Below are positions 15,501-30,500 of a DNA stretch of 64,000 nt, piece after piece. Source of the stretch: Camarhynchus parvulus (taxonomy: Eukaryota > Chordata > Aves > Passeriformes > Thraupidae); NCBI RefSeq assembly GCF_901933205.1, contig NC_044584.1, positions 10,581,001-10,645,000 on the forward strand, read 5' to 3'. Both the position numbers and the translations under genes were made by a program. Each line of letters opens with the position of its first letter. Positions within the stretch are counted from its first letter, which is position 1. Under the pieces are notes generated by a model, which searched no databases, was not told the origin of the DNA, and was given only the letters and a program-made list of their open reading frames with translations.

Positions 15501-18500
15501 GCTGGTCACACTGTAGTGGTGTGTGTTTCAGAGAGGGCTATGAACAGATTAGCACAGATACAGGAAATACTATCCAACACAAAATGTGACTCCACCAGCA
15601 TCAGTTACCAATTACTATTCAGGAATTCTGGTGAATCACCATTCTGATTTCAGTGTTACAGCTACACACTGTCACATTATCACATCTTAACATCACAATC
15701 CCCTTCCAACGTGGAAAACAGTACCATTGAAGTAATGTGGGACAAATGCAATGCTGTGCAGTGCCAAGCACTGCAAGTAAAAATGCACAGTCTTGTATTG
15801 TCCTGCTGCCTTAGGGACAGTGGGGCATCTATACTGCCTTAAAATTCTCTTACTCTGCTTTCAGCTTTTTAACAAAATGATTGCATCTGATTTCTTTTTT
15901 CACAGCAAATAATGAGGAAGGCGGATCAGAATCAGCCTTGTGTAGTATTACCACCATTATAAATACAGATATCACTCCTCCAAAACGAAGTGGCCTCAAA
16001 CTTTTTCTTTACACTGCATCAAACCAACAAAATACTGTCAAACAGAAACAAATTCTTTTCCCCTCTTCATTATGTATGCTGCAAGGCAGAATCTCACAGA
16101 TAAATAATTTTGGGAAAGCTCAGTAATAATTTTCTCTCTGTAGAGCATTTGTATGTGCAAAACTGGAGAAATAAATGGGGAACTTAGGTAGTGCCATAGC
16201 TGAAATCAAACAAATTTTCTCTGAAGTTTGCATTTGAAAGCCTTTGCTTATAGTACATTTTATTTACAGTATGCATTAACACAAATTTAGTCTTTACAGA
16301 GTGGAAGTCTGCAAATTCTGAATTTTTTTAGTACACTTTCATGGCAAGATTCAGGCCACAAAAAATTTTAGCATCCCCTGAGGAAAAGGATGATCCAGCA
16401 ATAACATGTGGGGAGACCATGGATAGCAGCTGATAGCACATTATGTATCCACTGGCAATGCAGAACAACAGCCACTTTTCAAGTGGGAGTCTTGGGAAAG
16501 GAATCAGGGCTCCCCCTCAACACTATATAGGAGGTGAAAGGAACAGATCACCATGCCAACTATGCACAGCACAGCTAAGTGTCACATTAGAGATATCATG
16601 TCTTTAGCTGAAACCCTTCATTCACTACAGAGCAAAGAAAGGGCAGCAAAAGAGCAGTGGATTTTGCTTGCCTGCAGCAAAAAGAGAAAATGCTGAAATT
16701 AACATGTGTAGATGCAATAGCTTTCCACAAGTAAGACCTTTTAAGCTACACAACAGAAGCAGGATGTGCCTTTTATCTTGGGGCATTTATGGTTTTGCCC
16801 ATACAACTGCAGTGTATTACTAGACAGAATTATACAAAGAACTGAATGGAAAGGGACTGGATGGTCCCATGACTAATTTCTGCGACAGCACGGCTCACTT
16901 CTGATTGAGCCAATCATACAGACAACACTGACAGGAATTTAAAAATACTTTATCTTTAAGCAACTCTTCAGATGACCAGCACAGGAAAGAGACCTGCTCA
17001 GACTGCAGATGGAAAATGAGAGGAACAAGTGGGAGCCCATACAGATGGGGAAGCTGGACAGCCTGAAGTACTGCAGCACTGCTCAGGATTTGGTTCTGTG
17101 GTCACTTCAGCGTGTTTGAGATGACTCCCAGCAGCTCTGCAGAGTGTGAGGCAAAGCTTAAACTACTGACAGGAAAAGAGCAAATACTCCTCTGTCAACT
17201 TCTTTCCCTGGTCAGTCGGGAGAGGACTTTTTCTCCCAACATCCCAAGGAGTATGTGTGGATGAAAAGGAAAGCAGGGACACTTCATCTCCCACTGGTCG
17301 ATGACTCCCAGAAGTCCCTGTGAACAACTGGACTAACCAGACATATCCTGCTGCCAATCTAGACTTCTTTCAGCTCCAGGATCCAAGCAACTCAAACCAA
17401 GGATGGGGCAACTCCTTCTGAAAGCAGAGATCATTTCATCACATTCTTCATGAGGAAGAGGCAGACAAAACACTGATTCCTTTCGCTTTTGAAATGATAT
17501 GAGAAGGAAAAAATAATAACATAGCAACGCGTTTCAGCTTTACCCTCACAGAAGGGCTGTGTTTCCCCAGCCATCCTGAGTTACTGGGAAAAGGAAGTGG
17601 CTGGCTGGCAGGTACCTACATTTTTTCCTAGGACAGATCTTGGAAAACAGATTTGAAAAGCAAACACACCAGAGTAGTAGCAGACATTCCTGTCCGATCC
17701 ATTTCGAGGAGCAGCCTGGAAAATTGACAGGAATGTCGCTGAGCAGCTGCAGGGGGGTCCTGGAGCCCAGAGCCTGTGGTCAGCTGCCAGCAATACCCCC
17801 AAGTCCTGCTCAATATTCAGGCACAGCTCATCAGACCTACGGTGTTCCCAGCAAAACAGCTGGGCTCAGACAGGCTTTCTGTCACAAATTTCCAGTAACA
17901 TCTACTCTTGGCAATGAGGGATCTGCTCACAGCACTGCACTCATTAGTGAGGAGCATTAGCCGTTACTTAGGATTGCCGGCTGTTTCTAAAGCACACAAT
18001 CCAATTTTCAGAAAAAGCAAGGCAAAGTTGATTTTTCCCCTTCCCCCATCCCTGCCTGACACAGTTCTGGAGTTAGATTTCAGAACAGTATTTATTGCAG
18101 AAGCTTTCTATTTATTCATTTTCCAAAATCGGTTGCACAGTGAAGGAGGTGGAGCCGGATTTGAAAGCAATCTTCCTTCCCTGAGGAACGTCTCCAAAGG
18201 CAGCTATGGAGAGCCACACAGGACTGCTCATCTATCAAGGAACTGCTTGAGCAGCATTCATATTCACCCAAAACAGGACAGATTCCAGGATGTGCACAAT
18301 GTGGTTTCTGATATTGTGTAAGCCTTTGAAATTCTTGCAGTCTCCTCCAAAAAAAGTAACCGTGGTACCTGCTATGGAAACCACTGAGCTGCAGTACTTG
18401 GAGAGAAATGCACTACAGCTAATACAGTACCTTGGCTGTCTTAGGCTTGAAATGCTCCAGTTTCCTATTATTACATCAACAGGCCCATTGCCTGAAGTCT

Positions 18501-21500
18501 GAGAGGCCACAGAGAGAGTCAGGAATTTACTCATGGATTTGTTGGTGAAGGAACAGCAAAGCTTCATTTAAGACTCTGAAACATTTTCAGATCCCTCAGA
18601 AAAAAGTACACACAGCTTTTGTGAATTGTTGGTTGCCATCACACCATGAAACAATTAGCTTGACAGGTCACTAATTCAGATATAAAAGAGTTTTTTATCT
18701 GGCCCACTGATAACAAGTCTTTTGGATGGATCCACTTACCGTAAGGTCAAACCCCCGGTCTCTCATTCTTTGCTTGGCAAAAGCCCATCAGCAGTCACAC
18801 CAAAGCTGCCTCACCATGCTTCCAAAATAGAGCACATTCAGCATCTGCTGGAATTCTTCTAAGTACAGACACAAGTTCTATGTTACAAAAAGAAAGGTTT
18901 TTCATACTCCAGGCAGACCTCCTGGCATTTTGATCAAAAACTCATTTGAATAAATACATTCTTCCTATTTAAACTTGCCCCAACTGTTTCAACTAAATCT
19001 GCTGAAATATTACATTGCCCTTTCTAAGCTGTTTTCTCTGCCCCTTACTGGCAAAATCACTGCATTCCTTCCAGAGATCAGTGAAAAATAATCTGAACAC
19101 ATAATCTTTTGTACTTTACTTTCAAGTAACTTAGTCATTTTTTCTCAGCTAAGTACCTAACAAGAAAAAAAAAATCATATCCATACAACTTCAAAGATCT
19201 AAGCAATTTAGTTTTGTTACTCTCAGTGTGTCTGAGACTCAGCATTTTCCCTGAAAATGTAAGCAACTAAATGGGATTTAACCCTCAATCTCATTTTTAA
19301 GTCCACCAGCTCCCACTGCTCCTATTAATAAACATTTTTTCTAAGATTTCCACATCATCCTAAGTATTTTTGTTGACTAGGAAACAATTAAGTAGGACTA
19401 CGTGTTTTAGTTCTGTGACCCCTCAGCATGGCACAAAAGGTAAAAATAAAAGAGATCACTTCCTAAATGGGTAAAACCAAGAGCAAATCCTGATTTTTCA
19501 CCTGCACCAGTTCCATTGCCAGTGGGGTCAGATGTAGCTTCTGCTAAACACCTTTCCAAAGAGGCAGTGCCTTCAGAGCAGGGCTCTACCTGGCACAAGC
19601 TTTCATTTTACAAAGACAAACTTTGTGTAAGACTGAAAAAATCTGACTCACATTAACATACTTGCAATTATCCTGTTTGCCTTAGGGCAGCCAGAAATAC
19701 CAAGCTATGACTTCTGTTCAGCAGTCTGCAGCACCAGTGTCTGCAGCTCCACCACAGCCGACATACTGAACAGTGGGAAAACTTCCACTGCAGTTCAGAA
19801 ATCCTTCTGTGTATCACAGACATGGACAAGGCAGCAGTGAGTACAAAGCACCTGGAGAACACCATCCACAGGTAAACTCTTCATTGTTTTAATGATTTCC
19901 TGAACACTGAAAAAAGTGTTTGGTAATAAAAGAAGTGGCACTACTAAGCCTAAGTTTTGTCCTCAATAATTCTGACACACATCTGCACAGGCAGCAGTCT
20001 GCAGTCCACTTGAAAATCATACAAAAACTACTTCTAAAAGATTCTTCAATCATAGTGTCTATTCTACATTTTTAAATGTCTTAATAAAGTGGACCTTGAA
20101 ACTTCGTTGAAGCATTTGAAGCTCAAGCACAACACCTAAGTGCCATACTTAACTGACCCTGCAGATGTTTAACCAGGATCTCCAAATGTCCAGAAGATGC
20201 TTCTGAAAAATTACACTGTGGTACTTTAAAGAAAAAAGGTCAACAACAAAAAAATATAACAACTACTAATCAGGATATTAAATTCCATTAGATCTGACTG
20301 AAAGTATTTTGCCAGAAAGTTTTCAACTGGTAAGAGAACTGCAAGCATCTAATTTTTCTTTTTTTTAATTCTTCCACATTCTTTGTACCTCAAAGCAATG
20401 TCTTAACATACACTAAAGAAACTCAAAGCATAATTAATTACGAACTAACTATGAATCTCCAGCCATCTTGTGTTATTCTAGCTCAGAACTTATTAAAATA
20501 AAACTTTACCATAAATTTTCCATTTTACATGCCAAATTGGTCACTAATGAAATCTAGAAATACTTTATACTGATGTAATGATGATGTACATGCTTTCACT
20601 AAACCCTGCAGCATGCAACTTTGCACAGCACACATACTATGCTCGTACTAAATAGATGACATATTTTCCATTAGAAATAGCAGCAATGGAAAATGACAAC
20701 TTATACAGACCCACAGAACATAATCACAACATTGTTCACCAATGCCTGCCACCACTGTTAACTCTAACCCAGAAAGTCTCGAGAGGAAGCTAGATATAGT
20801 ACCAGAAGCTGATGAACTTCCAGCTGTAAGGGGGTGGGAGAGAAAGGAAACAGACTGATTAGTTGAATAGATTTATTGTATGCACATATTCTATGCTAAA
20901 ACCCTGTATCTACTTCAACATACACTTTTTGGAGTCATTTGACTGTTCACAATTCAAATACAGGAAAATGCTATCAGACTAGCATGTGTTTGTTCAGCAG
21001 GAAACCCTTTATTCAAAATGTAAAACGAGGTAGTGAAAAGCCAAAACTTGGCTAGAATTGTTGTACTATTATTTCTCCAATGTGAGAAGGACCTTTTGAT
21101 GTTCTCCCATCACATTAGAAAATCAGATCTCCTAAGTCCATATGAGCTCCAGAGAAAAGCACAATACAGTAATAGTTGCAGTGCAGTGTTCTCTCCCTCT
21201 CCAAGATGCAAGACATTTTCATACTATTTTCTTCAACTTAGCTGGCAGATTTTATTCTCAAGCCACAAATATTTTCTTCATTTTCCTTATAGTGTGTCAT
21301 GAATGCAGCCAAAACATCCTAAAGCAAATCTGTAAGCCAAGTTTCTCATTCTAGTTGCTGTATTTTTAATGGTCTTTGACATTGGCAGAGCCTACATAAA
21401 ACCAATTTTGCAAAATGCACTGGAAGTTGACCTGCACTTCAAGAAAACAATTAACTGAGAGATTCCTTTAGGCTCTTCACAATTCACATAAAGAACATAG

Positions 21501-24500
21501 CTTTTAAAAATTGTGAGAAAAGAACCCTGACTACCATTCTTACTAAATAAGAATAAAATGTAACACTGGTTACTTAATCGTTGCAAATGTCAAAAAAAAA
21601 AGGGTAAAGCAAATTATTTGCATGGTATTAATTTAAAATATTGTATGCAAAAGAAGGACATCACTGATGTTTTTGCATAGCAATTGGTTTGTATTAGAAG
21701 TGTTCTGCCTTCTAAGCACAGAGTCTGTCCACATTACACTTCCACTCTGAAGCAAGAGATCAGCTCCTACTTGCTCAGGAAGGAAAATAAGTTGTTGCTG
21801 TTCTCTTCTAGCACTGAGGGGCAAAATGCCAGGCTATCCCACAGCCAACAGACCCACTACAAATCTTCATCCTTTCTTTTTTCTTTTTCCTCAAAAAAAT
21901 TAATATCAATAAGGAATTAAGGCACATGGAAAGAAATGCAGAATCCAGGTTGTGTTTGAGACAGTAATTATGTTTTAAAATTCACGTCACTGTCAGTATT
22001 GATGGATATAACTTACAGTATTTGAAGTATCTTTCAGTCAATCAGGACTTATAATTTGTATACTATTGTTATTAAACTTCTTAAATTAGAGAAGTGTAAT
22101 TACAAACTGATTGAGTAATGACAGTCAAAATTAAAGGCTTGGAGTAACAGCAAAAGAACTCTGAAATTCAGGCAGCTAATTGATGGACTCCCTCAGCAAG
22201 TTAAGTTCAGAATGAAGATTTGGAAAGGAAGTAGATACCTAAAAGACAGAGTTGGAAGCACCAAATATACCAAAGGTAAACCAAATTCTATAGAAATATA
22301 TTAGGCTTCTCCCCTTCTTACATCCTTAGGATCTGTAAAACAAAAACTAGCAAAACACAACATAAGTGAAATTAATAAAACCAAAGCATGTTGTATCATT
22401 ATATACTGCACCAATACTGTAAAGAGAGTAAAGAGACTAAAAACCTTGTACTCTGAATGAGAAAACAGCATCTTCTTCCATTAAATAATTTGAAAGAACA
22501 GGTACCTTCCCATTCCAACCAGTTCACTTCATTTCTGTTTAAAAAATTAACCAAAAACTCTTAAATGACTTCAAGTCTACAGCAAAATCTGAAGGCGTTT
22601 AAGTATTTCAGGATGGGATTTATGGCAGAGCTCTGAAATGGATACTCCTAGTTCCTGTTGCTTTTACTGGAATATTTTTATGGAGAGTCACTTTTTTCCC
22701 ACCCTACCCTTTTCCTTTACTGAATTTCCACACAATAACTTAGATCTGACCATCACCGGACATCTGAACAACAATAAAAAAAGTTACAGCTGGGTCCTGT
22801 ATTAGTCCCAGCTGCACTGGATCTTTGGCTGCCTTCAGAAAACAAGACAGCCAATAGGAAAACAGTAGGAGAATTTCTTTTAGCAGCTTACCTTCAAATA
22901 AACTGGTTTTTTGTATGCTGTTACAACAAACTATTTTACTACTCAATGTAAAAGGTGTTATTCTTCTTATTTTTTACCTCATTTCTAAAAAAAATTAAAT
23001 TAAAAGAAATTAAAACTTCCTTCTTCAAAACTTTTACTACAAAATGCCAGAAAATAATCATCTCCATATGCTCTTTCAAGTCTAACATACCACAACGGAT
23101 TGATCTGCCAAGTCCACCCACCCACAGGCTCTATAAACTTGAGAGTATTATTTGTATTTAATTTGGATTACCAATTTCACCCAACCTTTCCCCTTCACAA
23201 CACGTTACTTTTCTAAGCTTACTTACTCAGGTAGAAGATACAAAAGGAAAATAAATAAGTTTTCAGACAAACAGAAACAATACCATAATACTCTCTTTAC
23301 TTTGAGTATCAGTGAATTCACAGCGGAAAGACTTGAACCAGTCTTTTTTTTAATGTTTGCTGTCATAAAATATCACCTAATCTTTTAAAACATTCATGTG
23401 ATACTATGTCATTTATTGGTACAAGACCAACACTAAAAACACTGCAGTCTTTCCAGCTTACATTGCACAAAATGAGAGTGAAGAAAGTTACATGTATTCT
23501 TATTAAAAAAAAATCACTGGGAGTGGGGAAGCTTCCGCTCAGATATTTAAAAAAAGAAAGTTACTATATTTAATGCACAAAAATCCACTTCCTATAGCCA
23601 AAAAAATAATCAAATCCATATGCTCCATTCATCTATGCTTGCTAAAACATATATAGCAAACTGAAATGTCAGCTGCCGAGAAAGGCTGATCACACACAAT
23701 ACACAGAAAACAGGCTTTAGACTCAGCCCGAGATTCCCACAATTCTGAGATTACAGAATTAATCAGCAACATCTACACAAAGGATAAACTACTCCCATAT
23801 ACCTGGAACTTTTTAATCTTTCCCTTCTGTGACTGCAAATGTTTTCCTAGACACAAGAGCCAATTCCCCAAACTTTGACTAGCCTTGGCTACCAGTATCA
23901 ACTTCCACTTACAAAATGGTTAATCTGCAAACTGCAAATCAGGGATGACAGCAGCACAACTGATAAGAGATGGTGGGAACACGAGCACAGATACTCTCCC
24001 TGTCCCCAGATGAAAGCTGGATGCTGCTTTAAAATGCTGCTACTACATGATACGGTAATTTTAATGACTAAAAGTGTATGGTAGGTCAAAACAGAATAGC
24101 AGAAGAGGAAGTAAAATAAAAAGTCTATAAAGTAACACAGTTGCTTTTGAGTCTATGAACATATACTTCCATAATAAGGACTACTCATTTATGCATTTAC
24201 ATGACAGATACCAAATGCAAAGTGAGTTTTCCCCAATTAGTATATACCAGCTTTACAAAATACAAGATTATAGCAAGGATTATTTCAGCCTGATAAAGGC
24301 TCTTGAAGGCAAACAAAGTGCTTCTTTTGGGTGGGTACCAAGCAGAACCCTTTCAGTTAAAAGAAAAGAAAAACCAAAAATTGAACCAAAAATACAAAAA
24401 ATGTAAAGGGAGAACCACAAAGCAGTGGAGAGGTGTCCATTCCCCTGCCCCACGCAGTGAAGCCCAGAGATTTATTCACAGATGTGCTACAATGGCCCAT

Positions 24501-27500
24501 CAGCAGGCAGGGTTTGCACACAGCAGCTCCTGCCTGGATCAGAGCCACAGAAGCACTGCATATGCACAAGAGAGGAGCCAGCTCCTCCTGGTCTCTCAAG
24601 AAACTCTGAGAAGGGTCCTGTGCAGGACCCAGCCCTGTACGGTATACACAAGGAGTTTCATGGTCAGAGAATGAATGTGTAGAACTTGCAAAGTTCTTCC
24701 CCAGGAATGGAGTTTCTCCTTAACAGAGCCATGATCCTTTTCTTACTGCCACTGTGGTTTAACCTCAACTTCCTGGGAAAACAACTTTCCTCCACATCCC
24801 CTGGCTGGGCAGCTACAACAGCGGAACAAAAATATGCAGCAGCTTTACAAATTCAAAAATTTCATTTGCAAGTGGTCGAAGCTGTACTCAGAGTACAGAG
24901 CCTGGTGGGAAAATTCCTCCTCGGTGCAACAGAATGACTGGGCAGGAAGTTCATTAGGACAAACTTACTTGAGTAAGAAAGACAAAAAAGAAAAAAACTT
25001 ACTTGGAATCCGACTGCTGAATATAAGAAACACTGCCTCAAGCAACCATAATTCCCCATTTTTTAGTAACTAATGCAACTACAAATACCCCTTTTGAGAA
25101 TTCCCCCTCTCTCTAAGTAAGGCAGTGAGATTTGTTTATGTCAGAATTTGATTCTACAGACAACACTGATTGTGAGCTAAACAAGGACCTTATTAAGGAA
25201 CATGATATCTACAGTACATGAAAGCAAAAATGTAACAGCAAATAGACTCTTGAATACTTGGAATTCAACAAGAAAACAGCATCAATGGTATTTTGCAATA
25301 TGAATCAGATATTAAAACAAAAAAAAATTAAAACCTGCATTCTAGAAGTTGCACTAATGAGGCAGTTGTATAAAAACCTTAGAGGTGACTCATTAAGAGA
25401 TTACATCTCACAGTTCCTCTTAGAGAAAACAGTGTGAGGCAGTTCCCTTACTTGCATATGCTAATTTTTTCAGCCTTTTTTTGTGCATGCATGTGTGTGA
25501 GAACAAGAGACATTGGCCACATTTGTTTTCCTACCCATCAGCTCCTTCTGCCAAAGTACACCTTGCACAGCACTCAATTTCCATCTCATTTGACTAAGCA
25601 GAAGATGTTCCTACAAGCTGTGTGAGAACTAGCAGCTGGATAGAAGAGCCACCAAAACTAATTCCCACAGTAACTATTAGCTTCTTCCATACCCTGAGAT
25701 CAGCAGACTCACAGTTCATCATTTTCACACAGCTTTTTTGTTTCCTTAAGACACTCAACACATTTCATTTAAAAAACTCAACACTGTTGTCTCCTTTTTT
25801 TATTAAGAACTTACATTAAAAAATCCAACCAACCCCTTGGGCATGACAGCAAAAGCTAGATCTGAATTCAGATTCAACTTTCACAAATGGACCAATCTTA
25901 GATTCTTGTTGAAGAATTTTTTAATGGAATTCAGAAGAATTGTTCATAAAATCAGTAAAAGGTATCCTCATTGGGACAATTTCCATTATGCTGCTAAATA
26001 ACAGAATCAGTTTCAGTTCTTCTATACACCTGGTATAAGACAACTTTTTTATTATAAACACCTGAAAATGAGGCTACTCACTAAAACCACACTAAGAATG
26101 CCAAGCTGTTGAAAAATTAAATCAAAACACCTTCAAATCCTAGATGGGATTATGATTTAGATTTATTTCCCAAGGTTCCAGCATGCAACATTTCCTGTTA
26201 ACTCCATGTGATCCTACTGAATTTGTCAAACACATTTTTTTCCCTAGGAAATACTAGATAACATTAGTGCTTGCCTTTCATCATGTCAACTTTGACTGGA
26301 AAACCTACCCACTTATATCATACCTATTTAAAAGCACATATCAGAAATTGAATGAAATTGTGGAGCAGCTATGTATCACTTTATTTTCCTTAAATAAACC
26401 TTTGTGTTAGCAAATAATGCGCTTAAAGAACCTCAGAAAGTAATGAAATAAATGTGACACAGATGTTCACCAAACAAAAAAAAAAAAAAAAAAAGGAAGA
26501 GAGAGAGAACAAGAATGTTTTTACTTCATAGCAACCAAATAGGTCAAGCCATTTCCTTCTTCAGGCAAATCTCAGAGGACCACAGAACACATGGTTTTCT
26601 ACCAGATTTTGTACGTCTATCTCACTAAGAGGAAACACTGCTGTCCAAAAAAATTTGCAATACTGTTTTCCCATGAAGTTGTTGAAATTAAAAGAAGGAA
26701 GTCATATGCAATTAAAACCCATTTGCTAGATGTTAAAATGATACAAATGGCATAAATAAATAGACCCTTACTAGCTCATTTATACACCTTTCCTGTACAA
26801 TATATTGCCCTAAAAGAATACACAGTGCAGAAGTCAGAAATGCCAACAGCACATCTGTTCACACAACTTCTCTTTTGCTTTTATAAAACAAAGTAAAACA
26901 CCACGTGTTCTTCACTTCCCTGGGATCCTTGCCTCACAGTTCTATACACTGACAGGTTTTCCTAACAATCCAGCTGCTAGGGATTTATTTTTATCCTCTG
27001 TGAATGAAGCACATGGTCATTAGGTCCAAGCTCCTCACTAAAATTAGTGCAATTCTTTCGTACATGCTTAAGTGCTTGTGAACTGCAGGGAGACAAAGTG
27101 AACAAGAAATCATTAAATATCACATTACTTTAAAAAGAAGCAAAAAATCCATAGAGATTCACTCAATTGCCACAACATGCTAACCTGCGTGCTGGCTGGT
27201 CCCACTCAGTAGTCTACAGCAAATGTGATCCCATAACCAGATTAAATCTATTTGTGCACTCAAACAGGAAAATTAACATTGCATAGGAGAACATATCTTG
27301 TCTTCTAAGTGTGTCAATATTCTTCCATTCCCCTTTCACTGCCATTTTTATCACAACTTCTCTGCAGACTATTTTTTACGAAGCAATAAATTACAACATC
27401 TCACTATTTACTTGTCAATAACCACTGGGGATGCCAGCATGTGTCCAAAGACATCAAAAAGAGGAAGTGGGTGGAAACAACATTAAGAGCTGTTTCAGAC

Positions 27501-30500
27501 TCATTAAACTTAAGATGACAATTACGCAATCTTAAGATGTCAAACAAGCCAGTATTTTAGCTGGGACAGATGGTACTGGATCCAGAGCACACAGAGTATG
27601 TGCTGTGAGTCACCAGTTTAAATACTATAGCTCCACTCTTATTTGCAAATTTGGTTATCCAGAAACAAGATGTAGAGAGGAAGAAAGTGTTAAAGCAAAC
27701 ACAGGGTCCTGCAAATCTTCACCAAAAAAGTTGGAAGTAGAAAGATCATCTTCCTAATCTAAAAGCAAGTAACAGCAGGAGGAGGAGATGACTTCTTTGA
27801 AGAAGTCGGAAAAAAAACCAAAAAACCCAAGATTTCAAAAAGAAAAATATAGTAAACAGTACTAGAGGCAGCTGGCAGTACAGAGGAGGAAGAGAATGTA
27901 CTGAGTACAAGGGGTCAGGACAAGTGTGGAAAGGACCTAGGATAAACCTCGAGGAGATACTCTGAATTCAGAGAGTGACTGCAAACGGCTCGTTCAATGA
28001 CTTCCAACAAGGAAAAGAGATGAGTGATAGCTCAAATGTTGGCCTTGGAGTCAAAGATGGGGTGTATAAAGAATCAGAATAAACCATTTTCACATTGGGA
28101 GGGAAAAGAATGGGGCAAAAGATTGCAGCAGGTAGGATGAAGCTGCAGTTTAAGTGAAATATTTTAAAGCTTTTCAAATCTTTATTGGACTAGGAAAAGA
28201 GGGACTTATAGGACAGAAAGATGGCAAGCAGAATCAGAGAATGGTTTGGGTTGAAAGGGACCTCAAAGCTCTTTTCATTCTACTCTCCTGCCACCGCCAG
28301 GGACACCTTCCATTATCCCAGGTTACTCCAAGCCCTGTCCAGCCTGGTCTTGGACACTGCCAGGGATGGGGGCAGCCTCAACTTCTCTAGGAAATCTATG
28401 CCAGTGTCTCACCACACTCATAACGAAGAATCTCTTCTTAAAATCTAATCTAAATCCACCCTCTTTCAGTTTAAAGCCATTACCCCTCGTCCTATCACCA
28501 CACACCCTTGTACAAAGAAGAAAATGGAGGAAAGATTTTTTTTTTCATTTTCCCTTGAAAAAGCATTCAAAATCCTAAAAATAAAGAAGGGGAAGCAATA
28601 AATAGGATGGGATTGAAAAAATGTGAACTGCAGAATTTATCTTGAAAATCACTGTGCTGTCTCACCTTCTGCATCCCTTCAATTGGTGAAAGCTCTTGGA
28701 ACTCCAGTGATATTAAAAGATTGCAAGATCCATTTGGTAACAGTGCCCATGGGGAGCCCACTTTCATGTGGCTATTACCGTGATTCCCAACCCTTGTTCT
28801 ACAAAATACACTCCGTTCCTGCCTGTAAATCCTACAGCTTTCTTTCCCAGCTGCAACAGTACAGACAGATGCTGTCACAGGCATACTGCTCCCCTAAATC
28901 CACAATATGCTTACACTGCTGAGCATGTCACTAAATACCGTTATATAACAATACATCAAGTTTGGCAACCAACCACCTCTGGGAACTCTATCAGCAAAAA
29001 TTTCATCTTTTCTTCCAAGTCGCAGCTAAAAATATCAAACATTAGGCTAAGAAAAACTTAACAAGTTACTGCAATTAACGAACACATTTTCTGCTACCAC
29101 CAAAAATAACTAATATGTACAACATAATTGAAAATACTTTATTATGACATTTTTTACTGCAGTAATAACAGATTAAATGGTTTTGGTCTAAAAATTAAGA
29201 TCCTACTGAGCTGACAGGTAATCCTAAGAAATATGAGATTAGTTTAGCATGAAGAAATATCTATTTAGCAAACAAGAGACTTAGCATGCAGCTCTGCTGG
29301 CTGGCAAAAGAACACAAAAAACTTAAATTATATAAATAGACTATCTCTGTATCTGCTCTTTTTCACTCCCTAGAACCAAGCTGAGTGGTCAATCCAATAC
29401 TCGGGTGCATTTTTATATTCTTGGGATTTCCCCAAAGGGCTACGTAAAATGACAAGCCCTCCTCTGAAGGACTTTTGGGACAACTTTTATTTAAAACTAC
29501 TGGTACAAGTTATCCACTTTGATGAGTAGGGAGTGAAACATACTTAATGTTCTTCTGTGCTAAAACACATTTGTTTATATGAAAGAAACTCATAAAATGA
29601 GAAAACATGCAGAATTAGTCTTAAATGCAAAGCAAATGTCTATAAGCCAGGAGGAGGTCTCATGGCTTCTGGTATCTTTAAGGTTTACCTATGAAAGGGA
29701 TTACAATGTGGAAAGAAGAGATGAGGCTGCTCATATGAATATATATTTTTAACCAATTTTTAAACTTTTTTCTAAGAAAAATCTGGGTCATTTGTTACAT
29801 TTAACAGCTTTTATCTATAAGTAGGTAACCGTTTTGCCGTGCAGAAGAACAGAAGTCATCCAATAAGTCTGGTTTGGCAGCAAATTCACTCTCCTGAGTC
29901 CTCTGTGCCACGATCTGGTCTCTTGGTACCTCTCCTAATGAAGGACTGTCTACATTCTGTCCTCATCACAGACCCAACGTGCTACCTGGCACCACTGCTG
30001 GCAAACACAGCCAGCAACTAACAGAGCTTGGCAACCCAACTGCTCTATCCCAGAAGAGCTTTGACATTCAGAAACAAAGCACAGAGTTTGGGGAACAGTA
30101 GGGAAACCTCAATGCCATAATTAGTGCTATAATTTGGTCTATTTGTAAAGTAGAAGCAGGACTTCAACCTTCTGGCATGTGTGTTTAGAGCTCTTTGTAG
30201 AGACAGCGTAAAACAAACACACAGCAGCTGGTAAGTACCCAACCTTGCAGTCTCTTTCTAGAGGAATGGCACAGAATTGAATTGGGGGCACTGAAGAGCT
30301 GCTGGATGACTAGAGTCAAATTCAGAAAACAAACAGGAGCTCTATGCTGTGCCTGCAGCACTGACTGTTTATACATTTTGACCTTTCACAGAGGATCACT
30401 CGCTCACTGTGTGACCACACCAAGAGCACCATTGAACGCGAGGGTCCCGGCCACTGGCACCACCACCACCTGACTGGGGAGCCTGTGAGAAAAGCCACTC

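Noticed and set aside
26476..26494. Processed pseudogene tail
   Set aside because: The poly-A run has no recognisable coding or retroposon body next to it and no target-site duplication that I could see.
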